A model generated the notes under the pieces. The model was not told where the DNA came from, searched no databases, and saw only the letters and a list, made by a program, of their open reading frames with translations. Shown piece by piece: positions 46,342 through 57,009 of a stretch of DNA of 64,000 bases. The stretch's first letter is position 1, and the number at the start of each line of letters is the position of its first letter. The stretch is from Onchidella celtica (taxonomy: Eukaryota > Mollusca > Gastropoda > Systellommatophora > Onchidiidae). The stretch lies in NCBI GenBank assembly GCA_963931925.1, contig OZ007569.1, positions 71,287,118-71,351,117 of the forward strand. The letters run 5' to 3'. The translations under genes and the position numbers were made by a program.

Positions 46342-46508
46342 CAAACGCAGTCACTCAGTCCCTCAAAATACGTACTCTGCTTCAAGATTTTCTACTGTTT
46401 ACATGAGAGGACGAAGCGTGGCCAAATTTGAAGCAGTTCATGGTTAACACTGACCAAATATTATAAAAACCGTAGAAAAACTGTGGGGTCGCAGCAAGGC
46501 TTGAATTA

Positions 46509-46530
46509 AAGTCAAAATATGGCCCCCCCC
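46509..46530. repeat. C homopolymer joined to A homopolymer
   Basis: Nine or so C followed by about nine A. Confidence 0.8.
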
Positions 46531-46552
46531 CCAAAAAAAAAAGTTGGGTGCA

Positions 46553-46692
46553 GTAAAACCTAGCGTAAAAAATAATACGGAGAAGAAACGCACCAAGCTT
46601 TTTCTTTGCGTTTAATTGTTTCGTTTTGGAATTATTTCTTGTGCGAGGCTTTGCTACATGAAACTTTTTCTTTTTCCCATATTTTGACATGG
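46553..46692. mobile_element. Foldback element, family Q, diverged copy
   Basis: GAGGCTTTGCTACATGAAAC ... CCATATTTTGACATGG matches the right arm of 5070-5222. The left arm is poorly preserved (GCGTAAAAAATAATACGG). Confidence 0.5.
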
Positions 46693-46917
46693 TTAATACT
46701 GGTTTCTCTATTAAACTTCAGCGAAATTCAAATTGAAAAACAAAACAAACACACAATATCGGCCCATCTTTCTCTATTTAAACCCGATAACTGGAAAAAA
46801 AGGACAAAAATATTTACATCGACATTTCCATACAACTTGGCAAGTCAAATACCACGTTTATCTGGCTAGATACGTTAAGCGCAACAAAACCCGGGGCCCA
46901 AGATTAGATTTGGACTA

Positions 46918-47215
46918 GGAAAAATTCCTATCTATGATACTACGGAAGGTAGGATGAGCGCCTAGTCTTTCCGGATAAGGTCGAAAAACTGAGAGGGCCC
47001 ATGTGCACGTTGCGCACGTTAAAGATACCTTGGCAGTTGGAAGTCGAGAAGAGCAGGCCGAACAAAGCCGCTGCCCTGGAAAAATTCTAAAAAATTAATC
47101 TCTACCACAAAAACACACAGAAACAGGAACAAGGAAATTAAAATAAGAATAATGAGGTGTAAATGCCAAGGGCAACGAATCACCTAAAGCAAAGACCTAA
47201 AAACAAAGATTTCGG
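46918..47215 (+). mobile_element. Headless SINE, tail type A
   Basis: The linker GGAAAAATTCCTATC, a complete core and a well preserved type A tail are present, including CACAAAAACACACAGAAACA, GAGGTGTAAATGCC and CCTAAAGCAAAGACC. No tRNA head is present. Confidence 0.82.
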
Positions 47216-47219
47216 TTGG

Positions 47220-47725
47220 GCATGTCACATGAACAGTACCGGATTTACAGGTTGCGAAGACCCTAAGCTATATAAAGCTTGAAGACCCAACGTTAAAAAC
47301 ACACACCAAAAGTGTCACAAAGGCGCGAAACAAAACAGAACCTCGGGTCACTACGCAAAAAAATATGAAACACATAATGCCTTTTAATCAGTTAATAGCA
47401 AAGTATTCACAGTGAAAATATACAAACCGTTTTCGAGAGCTACGTTTACTGATTACAAACCTGTCCTCTGGCTAGCTCATAAGGTAATAATACCCTGGAA
47501 ACAAAACTTAAAGCTTGCAATTTATTACATATCAAGAATTAATAAACTTTTAGAATAAAAATAAAACTAATCCAAAGAAATTTCTGAATATTCGTGAGGC
47601 TATTGTAGGTTGTGAGATCCTAAGCTGTAGTTCGTGTGGCTGAGGGGTAAATCTGGCCAGGCGTTTGAGTACAGATGCATTATCATACATTGTCCTTCTT
47701 CTTCCGGTTTTGGTCCTGGTATCTG
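47220..47725. other. Intergenic, possible decayed hAT-like remnant
   Basis: The phrase ACCGGATTTACAGGTTGCGA followed by AGACCCTAAGC at about 47237-47270 faintly resembles the left end of the element at 25793, but I cannot find the other end. No gene. Confidence 0.25.
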
Positions 47726-47729
47726 GAAT

Positions 47730-47825
47730 AACCTTCCATCACCTTCCATCACTTACCATCACTTTCCATCACCTTCCATCACCATCCATAACCTTCCATG
47801 ACCTTCCATCACCATCCATCCAACA
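47730..47825. repeat. CCATCACCTT short tandem array
   Basis: About nine units of ACCTTCCATC with CACT and ACCA variants. A G-run follows at 47945-47957. Confidence 0.9.
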
Positions 47826-48054
47826 TCAAGTACCTGGAATCCAACACCAGGTTTGAAAGTATTATTGCAAATCATTTAGTTAAAAATAAAAGTATATTGA
47901 CTATTGATGAATTTTTTTTGTCATTTACAGGAAGCTGGGAAAAGGGGGGGGGGGGGGAGGAGGGGGGATCGGAGTGTATATCCAATCGCACGCATGCGTA
48001 CTTGAGTTTGTATGCGTGTATGCATATTGAGAGCGGATAATCATTTTGCTTCTT

Positions 48055-48125
48055 CTCCATGTAAAGCGCCACGAGCCGCCAGGAATAAGTGTGCTATATA
48101 AATCTACTTGAATATTCTTCTTTTT
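48055..48125 (+). repeat. Retroposon 3' tail
   Basis: GTAAAGCGCCACGAGCCGCC, then GTGCTATATAAAT, then CTT-rich sequence. This is the common 3' terminus of several animal LINE and SINE families. The body of the element is not recognised upstream. Confidence 0.4.
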
Positions 48126-48129
48126 CTTC

Positions 48130-48600
48130 TTCTTATTTTCATCATGATAAAAGATCAAGAACAGAATATCAATGGACAAACGAAACTTGATCAAAACAAG
48201 TTTTTTGTCCAACTCATCAACATTTCATGAATCCGTCTCAAGGCAATTTTATTACTATTCCTATTCCGGGGCATGATCGATGTTTGGGTGCCATGTCATT
48301 CGTCACTCATCTCTCTCTCTCCCCCCCCCCCTCAACCGACTCAACCCCCAAGGGAACATTAAGTTTGTCCACACCTATGCCCGTTTGCGTGGGTGTGACC
48401 ACGAGTTGTACACAGGATCAGCCCCGGTTTCAAGTTTGGCGAGTACAAGTATGAAGCTCAGCGTATCGATTATCCGATAAAGAGGACATTCTGAGACGGC
48501 ACCTTTTTCCTTCGCCCGTTTTAAAATATGTATACCCAAAACACCCACGGTTTCCAAGATTACAAGTGCAGGTGGACGAAATCAAGTAGATGTTAGGACT
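48130..48600. other. Intergenic, no gene recognised
   Basis: Short CT tract and C-run at 48310-48332. No coding evidence. Confidence 0.4.
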
Positions 48601-48606
48601 GGCCCA

Positions 48607-49091
48607 CACTAGACGAGTTTGATCGGCAGATTAGTTGGATGGTGACGCCACAGCACAACGTTTCAGCAGAGAGTATGTATGTATAGAGAGGTTTCACTAT
48701 TGGTTGATTTTCACTGCGAGACACGAGAGGCTCCACGAAACCATCGTCAGCATCTAGCGGAAAGTAGGTCGCTGCGGTAAACGATACCCGTTTGTGCATT
48801 TCCACGGGGCGTAAGAACTTACTATGGCTCTAAATAGTTTCCAGCAGCCCAAAAATATGAACAAACCACAGTAAACAGATACGCACGCTATCTTTGGTGA
48901 AGATGGTCTCTTTCAATTCTTGTTACCTCAGGGACCTAGTTTCGTGATTTGGCGGAAGTGAGAGCTCTCTATAAATACATACTCTCTGGTCTCAGTGAGA
49001 TCCCCACATCAAACTTCGTTTTTTTCTCTCATTGAAACTGGAGTCGTGACATCACCATCTAAACTAGCTGGCCGATCAAACTCGTCTAGTG
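48607..49091. mobile_element. Composite TIR element T with family U at its centre (485 bp)
   Basis: The outer inverted ends are CACTAGACGAGTTTGATCGG and its inverse. Inside, at about 48670-48988, sits a family U element with ends CAGAGAGTATGTAT and ATACATACTCTCTG. It is flanked by TTTCA and TCTCA, a 5-bp duplication with one difference. The U part matches 23279-23606 throughout. Confidence 0.8.
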
Positions 49092-49197
49092 CTCGACTAG
49101 GCTTTAGAAAGTCCAAAGTTCCCCCAGCGCTACAGAAGCTCAGCTATGAATGTGATAGGCCATCTGTTCCATGAGGATGTGTCTCTGTGAGTGTGTT

Positions 49198-49526
49198 TAG
49201 GTCTTTAATTTAGGAGGTTCACTGGCCTGGGCCGTTACACCTCACTTTTCTGTTTTTTTAAATTTTTCTTCTTCTTGCTTCTGTGTGTTTTGGTGGTAGG
49301 GATTAGTTTCGTTAGAATTTTGCCCGGTCAGCAACTCTGTTCGGCCTGCTCTTCTCGACTTTTTAACTGCCCACGTAACTTTAACGTGCGCAACGTGCAT
49401 ACGGGTCCTTCGAGGTTTTCGTCCTTTTTCGAGAAGACTATGTGCTCGATCCTACCTCCATCAAGGACAGGGAAAAATGAGAAAATTCCCAAATTTCAAC
49501 ATGCCTGCACCGACTGGAGTGATCAA
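49198..49526 (-). mobile_element. SINE with truncated head, tail type A
   Basis: On the minus strand the core is bounded by the CCAGTCGGTGCAGGCATGTT remnant of the head and by the type A tail running to about 49198 (AGGTGTAAC.., CCTAAATTAAAGACC). The tRNA-like promoter is interrupted by the hAT-like element at 49527. Confidence 0.8.
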
Positions 49527-50135
49527 CAGGGCCGGAGGAAGACCTATAGAGGCCCTAAGCACTTAACAGATTTTGGTGCCCCCTAAAGGGAACGGGAATG
49601 AATGACACAGTTACTATATTTAGATTTACGTCATGGGACATTCGAACTGTTTAACGCGGCGGTTAAGCACAGTTATGGACTTTGTACACACTTTTCATGT
49701 GCAGTTGATCTTTGTGCCTCGAATCGCCCTTACAAAGTCCATGACAACTGTGCTTAACCGCCGCGTTGAACAGTTCGAATGTTCCATGACGTCATCGGCA
49801 AATTTAAATATAGTAACTGTGTCATTAAATCCCGTTCCATATACTGGATGATGTAATTCAAATAAATACAAATAAACCATAAAATACAATTTTATGTTCG
49901 AAATGAACCAAAACTTCTAGTATGATGGAAAATCATGTTTCACACGCCAGCAAATACTTTAATTTGTTCATTTATTGTGTGGACTCTTTATTGTGAACCT
50001 TGGTTCAGCTGCACCATGTGCAGTTTTGCACCATATGATACATGTAAATCCGGCAAATGAAAAGTTTCTATATTGCCCCCCTACCCTTGATGCCCTAAGC
50101 ACGTGCTCATTTTGTTTAATGGTTGGTCAAGCCTG
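49527..50135. mobile_element. hAT-like non-autonomous element carrying family W
   Basis: It starts CAGGGCCGGAGGAAG and ends GGTCAAGCCTG. The flanks GTGATCAA and GTGATCAG form an 8-bp target duplication with one difference. The interior matches 25793-26122 (CCCTAAGCACTTAACAGATT, and ATGCCCTAAGCACGTGCTCAT-like at the right). The foldback W copy at about 49586-49838 is nested inside. Confidence 0.82.
49586..49838. mobile_element. Foldback element, family W, copy 2 (about 253 bp)
   Basis: The arms GGGAACGGGAATGAATGACA ... and the inverse ending CCCGTTCC enclose a 50-bp centre near 49690-49730. It lacks the outer arms present in the 39464 copy. The centre is in the opposite orientation to that copy. 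Confidence 0.85.
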
Positions 50136-50251
50136 GTGATCAGCCTAATCTACCATAGGCACCATGAGAGTTGAGACATCATGGTTAATTTTTTGACAGG
50201 TCAGGATTTTATTTTTCATTATTATATAGTTGGGTTGGTGCAAACAAAAAA

Positions 50252-50282
50252 GGTGGGGGGGGGGCGGGCGGGGGGGGGGGGG
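50252..50282. repeat. G-rich homopolymer cluster
   Basis: G-runs broken by C. The stretch 50145-50390 has no gene. Confidence 0.8.
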
Positions 50283-50389
50283 CGCCTGACGTAATACACG
50301 TCTTTCCTTGAGCGAATCTATAGCGGTTATCCATTGTTTCATTTTTTCTCGCTGACTGACTCACCGACTCCTGCAATCCCTCACTCACA

Positions 50390-50640
50390 CAATGCCACTC
50401 ACTCATTCACTCACAACTCTCACCCACTCACTCACTCACTCACTCACTCACTCACTCACTCACTCACTCACTCACTCACTCACTCACTCACTCACTCACT
50501 CACTCACTCACTCGCGCAATGTCACTCACTCACTCGCGCAAATGTCATTCACTCACTCTCACAATGTCACTTACTCACTCGCGCAATGTCACTCACTCAC
50601 TCATTCACTCACAAACACTCACCCACTCACCTATTTATTC
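50390..50640. repeat. (ACTC)n tetranucleotide array
   Basis: A pure ACTC run occurs at about 50424-50512, then degenerate units separated by a GCGCAATGTCACTCACTC-type longer unit. Confidence 0.95.
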
Positions 50641-50644
50641 AAAA

Positions 50645-51405
50645 TGCAAAACTATGATGATAAGTTTCCTGCAGGCAAATCTAGTTCTTTATGAGGCATT
50701 GGCTTTATGCACAAATAAATGCTATCTCGGGTTGGGGGGGGGGGGGGTGGGGAGAGATTTGGGGGGGGTGGGGAGCAATTCTCAAAGTCTGTCTTCACCT
50801 CAAGTCAAACACACGAACTGCGGTAGAGGAGACTCAGTAATGAGAATTTCGGTGTGGCTGTAGTACAGTAGCCGTCTCACTGGTACTCTCTCACACAAAC
50901 GCACAGGTGCGCACACACCCACCATACTTACATACCTACACACATACACACAAACACACATACACTTACATACACACACCACCACCACCACTCTGCCAAT
51001 ATCATTAGCCGGGTGTGTGAGCAGAGAAATTGAGACGAATTCTTTTCTCGTTGAGAGAGACGGGGGAACTCCCCGCACAAGTACTCACATCGGAGATGGA
51101 AAAATTTACAGATCACAGTCATTGGCAGACAAATAGACAGACAGGAAGACAAACAGATACACAGACAAATGAACATTTCTCTGGGTCCTGAAAGGTGAGC
51201 GAAGGTAACTTTGAATTTTGGTTGGAGATTAGAGACGAGGGACCATTAAAATCATTGACGCGGAAGGAAACTAAGCCATGCGCCTGGCTGGACTTTCAGA
51301 AAATAGTCGTTTCAGACACCGTAAAATTAAAATTTGGAGAACTAGAGCTGGCCTATCTAGATTTTAGTTTAAGATTCCCGAAATGGGTGATTTATTCCAA
51401 AGAAA
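50645..51405. other. Intergenic with G-runs and CA-rich stretch
   Basis: G-runs lie at 50734-50747 and 50761-50768, and a CA-rich stretch at 50888-50985. The 71-codon plus frame at 51195-51410 has protein-like composition but no recognised domain and runs into the repeat that follows. Confidence 0.4.
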
Positions 51406-51414
51406 TCTGAAACG

Positions 51415-51920
51415 CTCTCATGTAACAAGAAACAACAATGGCTGAGCTCTGACACACCAAAATCTTGACAATAACAAACTCCTTCATTAACCCTCTAATG
51501 GCCAGGACACGACGCTTTGAACATTTCACTCAGTGCCCGAAGTTCAATATTTTGAACAATTTTTAAGATCTCTTTATTTTCTTGCTAATAGAGTCTTTCT
51601 TTCTTTCTGTTTTTTGTTCATTCACTTTAGATAAACTGTGGTTATTTCAAAAGTTTTGGACAAGGTTCCTTATGTCTGGACACTACAGAGTTAAGACAAA
51701 AAGCAATCTATCATATTCCCAAGAAATCAGACGTACGTGCATGTAACGAGAAACAAAAATGGCTGAGCTGTAGCACACCAAAATGTTGACATTAACAAAC
51801 TCGATTATTAAGATAAAAACCAATCTATCATTTTCGCAAGAAATCTGAAACGGGTGCACGTAATAGGAAATAAAAATGGCTGAACTGCAAACGCACAAAA
51901 ATGTTGGCATCAACAACCTA
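51415..51920. repeat. Imperfect repeat, three units
   Basis: A phrase of the form AATGGCTGAGCTGTAGCACA followed by CCAAAATGTTGACAT recurs at about 51436, 51758 and 51875. It is preceded each time by an AAGAAATC-GAA-like stretch. The units are separated unevenly, and about 230 bp lies between the first and second. Confidence 0.65.
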
Positions 51921-52119
51921 TATCCCCAGTTTCATCAAATTTCTAGATCATCCAAGGGCAATAGAGTAATACACATGAAAGCAAACAGAAAGATACAGAA
52001 GATCGTTTTTGCTTCCCGCAGTTTTCCTCAATAAAACATTCTAGCTAGATATGTGCCATGATTTCATTTCATTATGGTTCCGTACAGTGTCACTTCACGT
52101 ACGCCAGTTATTGAATTTA

Positions 52120-52240
52120 TCGAGCTGCGATATATGTTTAGGTAATGATGTGTAGGATATGTGTGTACCATGTATGTGCTCAAAACGCTCTGTGAAAGAG
52201 AATTTCCCTATGGGATAATAAAGTGATCCTCATCATATCC
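52120..52240 (+). repeat. LINE-like 3' end fragment
   Basis: GAGAATTTCCCTATGGGATA followed by ATAAAGTGATCCTCATC has the form of a LINE 3' terminus (…GGGATAATAAAG…). No coding part is visible. Confidence 0.4.
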
Positions 52241-52467
52241 AATCTTGTCGTATCAAGATAAAAAACCAGTCTATCAGTGAACAGATATACAAACTCAGCT
52301 TCAGTGGAGCATATTTTTTTCTATTGCAGGTGAAGATGATGATAGACAGAAAAACAAAAGTCCAGACAAGGAGAGAGAAGAACGGATGGAGTGAGGGAAA
52401 AAATGACGTAAAAGGTGATAATTTCAAATAGAGAAAATCTTCCTCCACCATTACAAAGTACAGAAAC

Positions 52468-52533
52468 CACCATCCTCACCATCATCCTCACCATCATCCT
52501 CACCATCATCCTCACCATCATCCTCACCATCAT
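52468..52533. repeat. (CATCATCCTCAC)n, 12-bp unit
   Basis: Five to six units, in frame, giving a VRMM-type minus-strand translation. Confidence 0.9.
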
Positions 52534-52559
52534 GGGAGTAGGATAGTCCTTTCTTGTTT

Positions 52560-53085
52560 AGTATACTCTCTTTTTCTCCTTCTTTCTCTTCTACTCCCCC
52601 CCTCCCCTCCTCTCCCTCTCCGCCACTCCTCTCTCTCTCCCCCTCTTCTCTCTTCTCCACTCCTCTCTCTCTCCCACTCTTCTCTCTTTCTCCTCCACTC
52701 CTCTCTCTCTCCCCCTCTTCTCTCTTTCTCCTCCATTCCTCTCTCTCTCCCACTCTTCTCTCTTTCTCCTCCTCTCTCTCTCCCCCTCTTCTCTCTTTCT
52801 CCTCCATTCCTCTCTCTCTCCCACTCTTCTCTCTTTCTCCTCCACTCCTCTCTCTCTCCCACTCTTCTCTCTTTCTCCCCTCCTCTCTACCTCTCTCGCC
52901 TTTTATCTCTCTTGCTCTCTTTCACAGTTTAGTGCACTCTCTCTCTTCTCTCCCTCCTAGACTCCACCTCCTCTCTCTCCTTTTCTCTCTCTCCACCACC
53001 TTATTTCACTCTCTGCCTCCCTCCTCTCTCTTTCTCTATCTCTCCCGCTACTCTCCCTCTCTCCCCTCCGTCTCTTTTTCGTCAT
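52560..53085. repeat. CT-rich minisatellite tract
   Basis: A unit near 36 bp (CTCCTCTCTCTCTCCCACTC followed by TTCTCTCTTTCTCCTC) repeats several times at 52624-52878, then decays. Confidence 0.9.
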
Positions 53086-53094
53086 TTTCTGTCA

Positions 53095-53095
<1 letters not shown>

Positions 53096-53131
<36 letters not shown>

Positions 53132-53132
53132 A
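53096..53132. repeat. (TG)n microsatellite
   Basis: A pure TG run. Confidence 0.95.
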
Positions 53133-53193
53133 TATGTGAAAACCTCCCAGATTCTCCAGAACCCACTGTGAGTTGCACGGTTTGTCCAAGAAT

Positions 53194-53306
53194 GTTGCTA
53201 GGGGAGCGGAGTCTAATCACAATGCTATTAAATCGAGAAAATACTGAAAATTGTTTCACTGTTCAGTAATGGCTTATAATGTAAAATGCTACCCGCCCCT
53301 AGCAAC
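53194..53306. mobile_element. Family Z short TIR element (113 bp)
   Basis: The ends GTTGCTAGGGGAGCGG and CCGCCCCTAGCAAC are inverted repeats of about 12-15 bp. The core matches the copies at 1766 and 59656. Confidence 0.82.
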
Positions 53307-53739
53307 AGCCTGTTTTTCTATCTATGAACTGTTGATTTGCAAAACGCCGTAGAGATCTTGTATGTATTGTTGTTGACTTCTGGCAGTGAGAAAGCCACGA
53401 CGAGAAACCAGTGCTGTTCATAGTGACGCGCGCTGCACACATGAAATCTTCCTGGTCTGGTTCATCTTGACATCAGGGACAATGCATAAACATTACGTAC
53501 TTCCCTAGGGCTGAGGGAGGGATGGGTGTGCCTCCAGAGTACGAAATGAGTACACGGGGAAGGAGGGGGGTGGGGCACCTGCAGACCGTAAGTACGCTTC
53601 GTTTGTTTGAGATATTTGTTTTCGAAGGATCTGTCCCCCTGGCGTCTGCAGTACTCTTTTTCTTGTCTTGTCTTAAAAAATAATACTTCTTGTTTTCTTT
53701 GGGTTTTTTTTGTTGTTGTTGCATTAAATTGTATATTCG

Positions 53740-54080
53740 TATTTTGTATACTTGTTTGGGGTGGGGGTGAGGGCTGGGGGGCGGGAATGGGAGGTAGGGA
53801 TGAGGTTTTAGAATTTTGCCTGGGAGGCGGCCCCGTACGGTTTGTTCTTCTCGACTTCCAACAGCCAAGGTTTCTTTGACGTGCGCAATGTGCATACGGC
53901 CCATCCGAGTTTTTCGTCCTTATCCGAGAAGACTAGGTGCTCGGACCTACCTACCATGGAATCAGAGACAGGAAATTCCTCCAAATTTCTAACAAGCTTG
54001 CACCGACCTGGGGATCGAACACGGAACTTTCGGCATGAGAGGCGTGCAGTTGGTCTGTAAGCTTAGACCAACGTGTCCCC
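53740..54080 (-). mobile_element. tRNA-headed SINE, short tail type B
   Basis: On the minus strand the head has TTGGTCTAAGC near 54070, altered by a small insertion, and a degenerate B box near 54015. The core is complete. The tail is cut short but retains GTATACAAAATACGAATATAC-like sequence shared with the 13425 and 45925 copies. Confidence 0.75.
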
Positions 54081-54292
54081 CATTGTCTTTATAGTTCGTA
54101 TGCTTTTTTGGTTATGTTAATGTTATGGGGATTGGGGGGGGGGGGGGGGATGGACCCAGTGTAAAATGCGTACTGAGGCAGGGGTGGGAAGAGTATGTAT
54201 ATGCTGTTTTTTTGTTCAGTGGTGCTAATGAATATTTTAAGAAGTGGTCTGATTTGGAATTGTTCAACAAAGTAACTTTTAAGATTATATAC

Positions 54293-55015
54293 CAGAGGTG
54301 GCCAAACTTGCTTACTGTAAGAACCACGGACGAAAAACTTCTGACGTTCGAGAGCCACAAGATATCATAAATATTTAAACAAACGTTTTTATTTTGGATG
54401 TTGTTACAAGTACGTACGTCCCACAAGTTTTCTTGTGCTAGGGGTACGTATTTTAAAGCCTTTTGTGATCCGTGACCCTACAGCTAGAGAGCTCCTTCCG
54501 AAATACTCCTAACTTAATTAATAATTCTTTCAGGTTTTCTTTTCGATTTCATTTTTTTGTTTTTTTGTTGAAAGGGTAAGAGGGCAGGGTTAGGGATTCG
54601 ATAAGATTTAGGGTTGAGGATAAGGACGGGATTAGGGATAGGTGCCTATACGTGCGCGCCTCTAGAGCAAAACGCTTGGTGTGGGTACGTACTTAACAAC
54701 AGCCTATTATTTTTATTGTCACATTCACATTTTCTTACAAAATTTTATATAAATTTAAGAAATACATGCGGATGCAACAATAATTATTTACTCATGTATG
54801 CACTTTATAAAACTGTTACTTTGCATTAGTTTCAATAATCACAGAGTATACAATATATAACAGTTTTATGTTTTCAAAATCTAGAGTGATGCTTATTTTA
54901 ACTATACTGACTGTATTACAGACGTTGACGAACTACAGGAGCATATTTCCATGAGCCGCATATTCCAGGTGAAAGAGCTGCATTTGGCTCGCGGGCCGCG
55001 GTTTGGCCAATCCTG
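54293..55015. mobile_element. hAT-like element carrying family Y (723 bp)
   Basis: The ends CAGAGGTGGCCAAACTT and GTTTGGCCAATCCTG are inverted hAT-style termini. The subterminal GGCTCGCGGGCCGCG is characteristic of a widespread hAT group. The flanks do not give a convincing 8-bp duplication. A family Y element (54400-54700) is nested inside. No transposase frame remains. Confidence 0.75.
54400..54700. mobile_element. Family Y TIR element (301 bp), nested in hAT-like element
   Basis: GTTGTTACAAGTACGTACG ... GTACGTACTTAACAAC. The interior is shared with 45334. Confidence 0.85.
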
Positions 55016-55038
55016 TTACAATTAGAATGGTGTGTACG

Positions 55039-55480
55039 CGGTGGCATAGCGTGGGTGGCACCACAGGGATGGTTGTACAGGGCCCAAAATTCTAAGTCGC
55101 GTAAAATTTCAAAACTACGACTGTTTCAACTGCCAGTTGCGAAAGAAGTTTCTCAAAACTTTATCAAAACATATCAGAGATCTGCAATGAGCCCAAAAAG
55201 GCTGAGAAACCGAGCAATGGTGTCAATTGAGAGAGAGAGAGAGTTCAATCCAGTTTTCAATAATACTATTGAACAATTTGTACACGTTAAAATCAGGCAA
55301 TTTTAAATAAATTTGAGAACACTAGCATTAAATGCACTTTACTTTAGATACACCAGTATTTTCTTAAAACCCAATATTAGACTGGTGGAAGGGACACAGA
55401 GAGTGTTAACAGCCCACGGGTCAGGGGGCTCAATACCTGCCTTGCCCCAGGCGCTGGCAACCCACTTTAGGAATGGCCCC
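55039..55480 (+). mobile_element. Decayed hAT element with transposase remnant
   Basis: The left end GTGGCATAGCGTGGGTGGCA and the inverted right end (…GGCGCTGGCAACCCACTTTA) are typical hAT termini. The body is reduced to about 440 bp and carries a C-terminal transposase remnant. Exact outer limits are uncertain by several bases. Confidence 0.65.
55127..55306 (+). pseudogene. hAT transposase C-terminal remnant
   Basis: The plus frame contains FIKTYQRSAMSPKRLRNRAM followed by VSIEREREF. This matches the shape of the hAT C-terminal dimerisation region, where a KTYLRSTMSQERL block leads into an (A/S)-L-S-I-E-x-E motif and a hydrophobic tail. The preceding catalytic and RNase H-like parts are missing and the upstream frame soon loses similarity. 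It therefore cannot encode an active transposase. Confidence 0.65.
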
Positions 55481-55733
55481 TTATTCTAGACTTAACGAAC
55501 TCGAATATCTATATATATATTTGAGGACTTGAAAACTTTGTCCTCTATGCATTCCATGACCACAGCACACAGAGTTCTGAAATTTTTTGTGCTGATGCAG
55601 AGCAAAACGTACGAGGTTTTTAAGGAATACTTCTTGAAATTTGATGCTCTACTGATTTTAGAAAAATCAAACAAAAAATCGGCCGGAAAAAAACTCCAGT
55701 AGCCTTTTTAAGCGCTTTCCTTCGTTTCACACT

Positions 55734-57002
55734 TGTTACAGATTTGGGGTATGCCCTCAAATGTTACGGGGTGGTATATTATGGAATTTAGGTGTTCGAC
55801 TGCATTTAATAAATATCGAGAGGTTTTACAGATTACTCTGCCATCCCATGCCACATACACTAATAACAATTTCGTGTAAGTTATATCAAGGACCTTGTAG
55901 GGCCACAAATTTATTACTTAAAATTCCTAACAATTTCGTCTATCTTACATATTAAAAAGACCACATCAGCAGCATCAAATGAAAATACTATAATACATAA
56001 CTAGAAGTCTCCTCTAGGTTCTCAAAAGATTAGAAACTCCATATCATTCTGACTCATTCACAGTGTACTTAGTAATTATTTATCCTCAGGAATATAACCT
56101 GCCTACTATCTCACAAATACTATTCTTATGTCTCAGACGACAATATTCACTCAGTAAGTTACTTATAAAGGATCAAACCGTCAAGACACACTGACGTAGT
56201 TAAGATAGATCTAGATCTGCTCTAGGATGGGCTGGCAATCCCCAGCCTCATCCAGACACATCAATTTCAATTACAAATATGTATATCAGACACTCATGCT
56301 AGATCTAATTGCATGTAAAACACATTGTAGTCTTGCATTCTTTCGGTAGCACTTCTACTGGAGAAGTAGGGTCAGATTCACGTCATCGTCGACGCACTGT
56401 CTCGAAACTTACGATTGGTTCCCTGAACGATATCAGGGAACTGGAGAAAATAGCTGTGGGTAAATTCCATTGTCTATCAAGGACATAGACATGTCTTCAA
56501 CAGTCTTATGGTTCTCTCTGGCTGAACCTTAGCCGACACCCTCGCAGGATGGAATACGCTGCATGGAGTGGAGTAAACCCAAGATGGCCCCGCTTATCTT
56601 CTGCAACCCCAGCCAACTGCTCCAATTTTGATTGGTGCATCCATTTCGAGCTCAGCTCGCAGTCTATTAATAGTAACAGACAAAGTTAAATTACTATGTC
56701 AAAAGCGTTCGCAAAGTCTCTCCACCCTCTACGTTTTATGTACGAATTTATTCACTCCTTATTCGCCCCGTCTTTCCTTGCTAAAGTACACCCAAACCAC
56801 GGGGTCGAAAACTGCACCGTCACTGTTAATTTATCCATTCGTTCTATCTTGCCCCACTTTCTTTCCATCTCCAAGAAAAAGCGCTACAAAAACAAACTGT
56901 CCACGGGAATAGTTCAAGGACGTTTGCACTGGCTAAAATCAATGATGCCATGAAATAAACAGAGCGTGACCTAGCACGGCAATTCTAGTCCTAACCCTGA
57001 CA
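55734..57002. mobile_element. Solo LTR, 1269 bp
   Basis: It begins TGTTACAGATTTGG and ends AACCCTGACA, flanked by ACACT on both sides (55729-55733 and 57003-57007). It is the same family as 43229-44670 but diverged and shorter. Shared stretches include GGGCCACAAATTTA, GACTTCTCTAGG-like blocks, and AACCACGGGGTCGA against AATCACGGGGTCGA. No internal coding region survives. Confidence 0.9.
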
Positions 57003-57009
57003 ACACTCA

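Noticed and set aside
51195..51410. 71-codon frame with protein-like composition
   Set aside because: It overlaps the start of an imperfect local repeat, and no domain or splice signal supports it.
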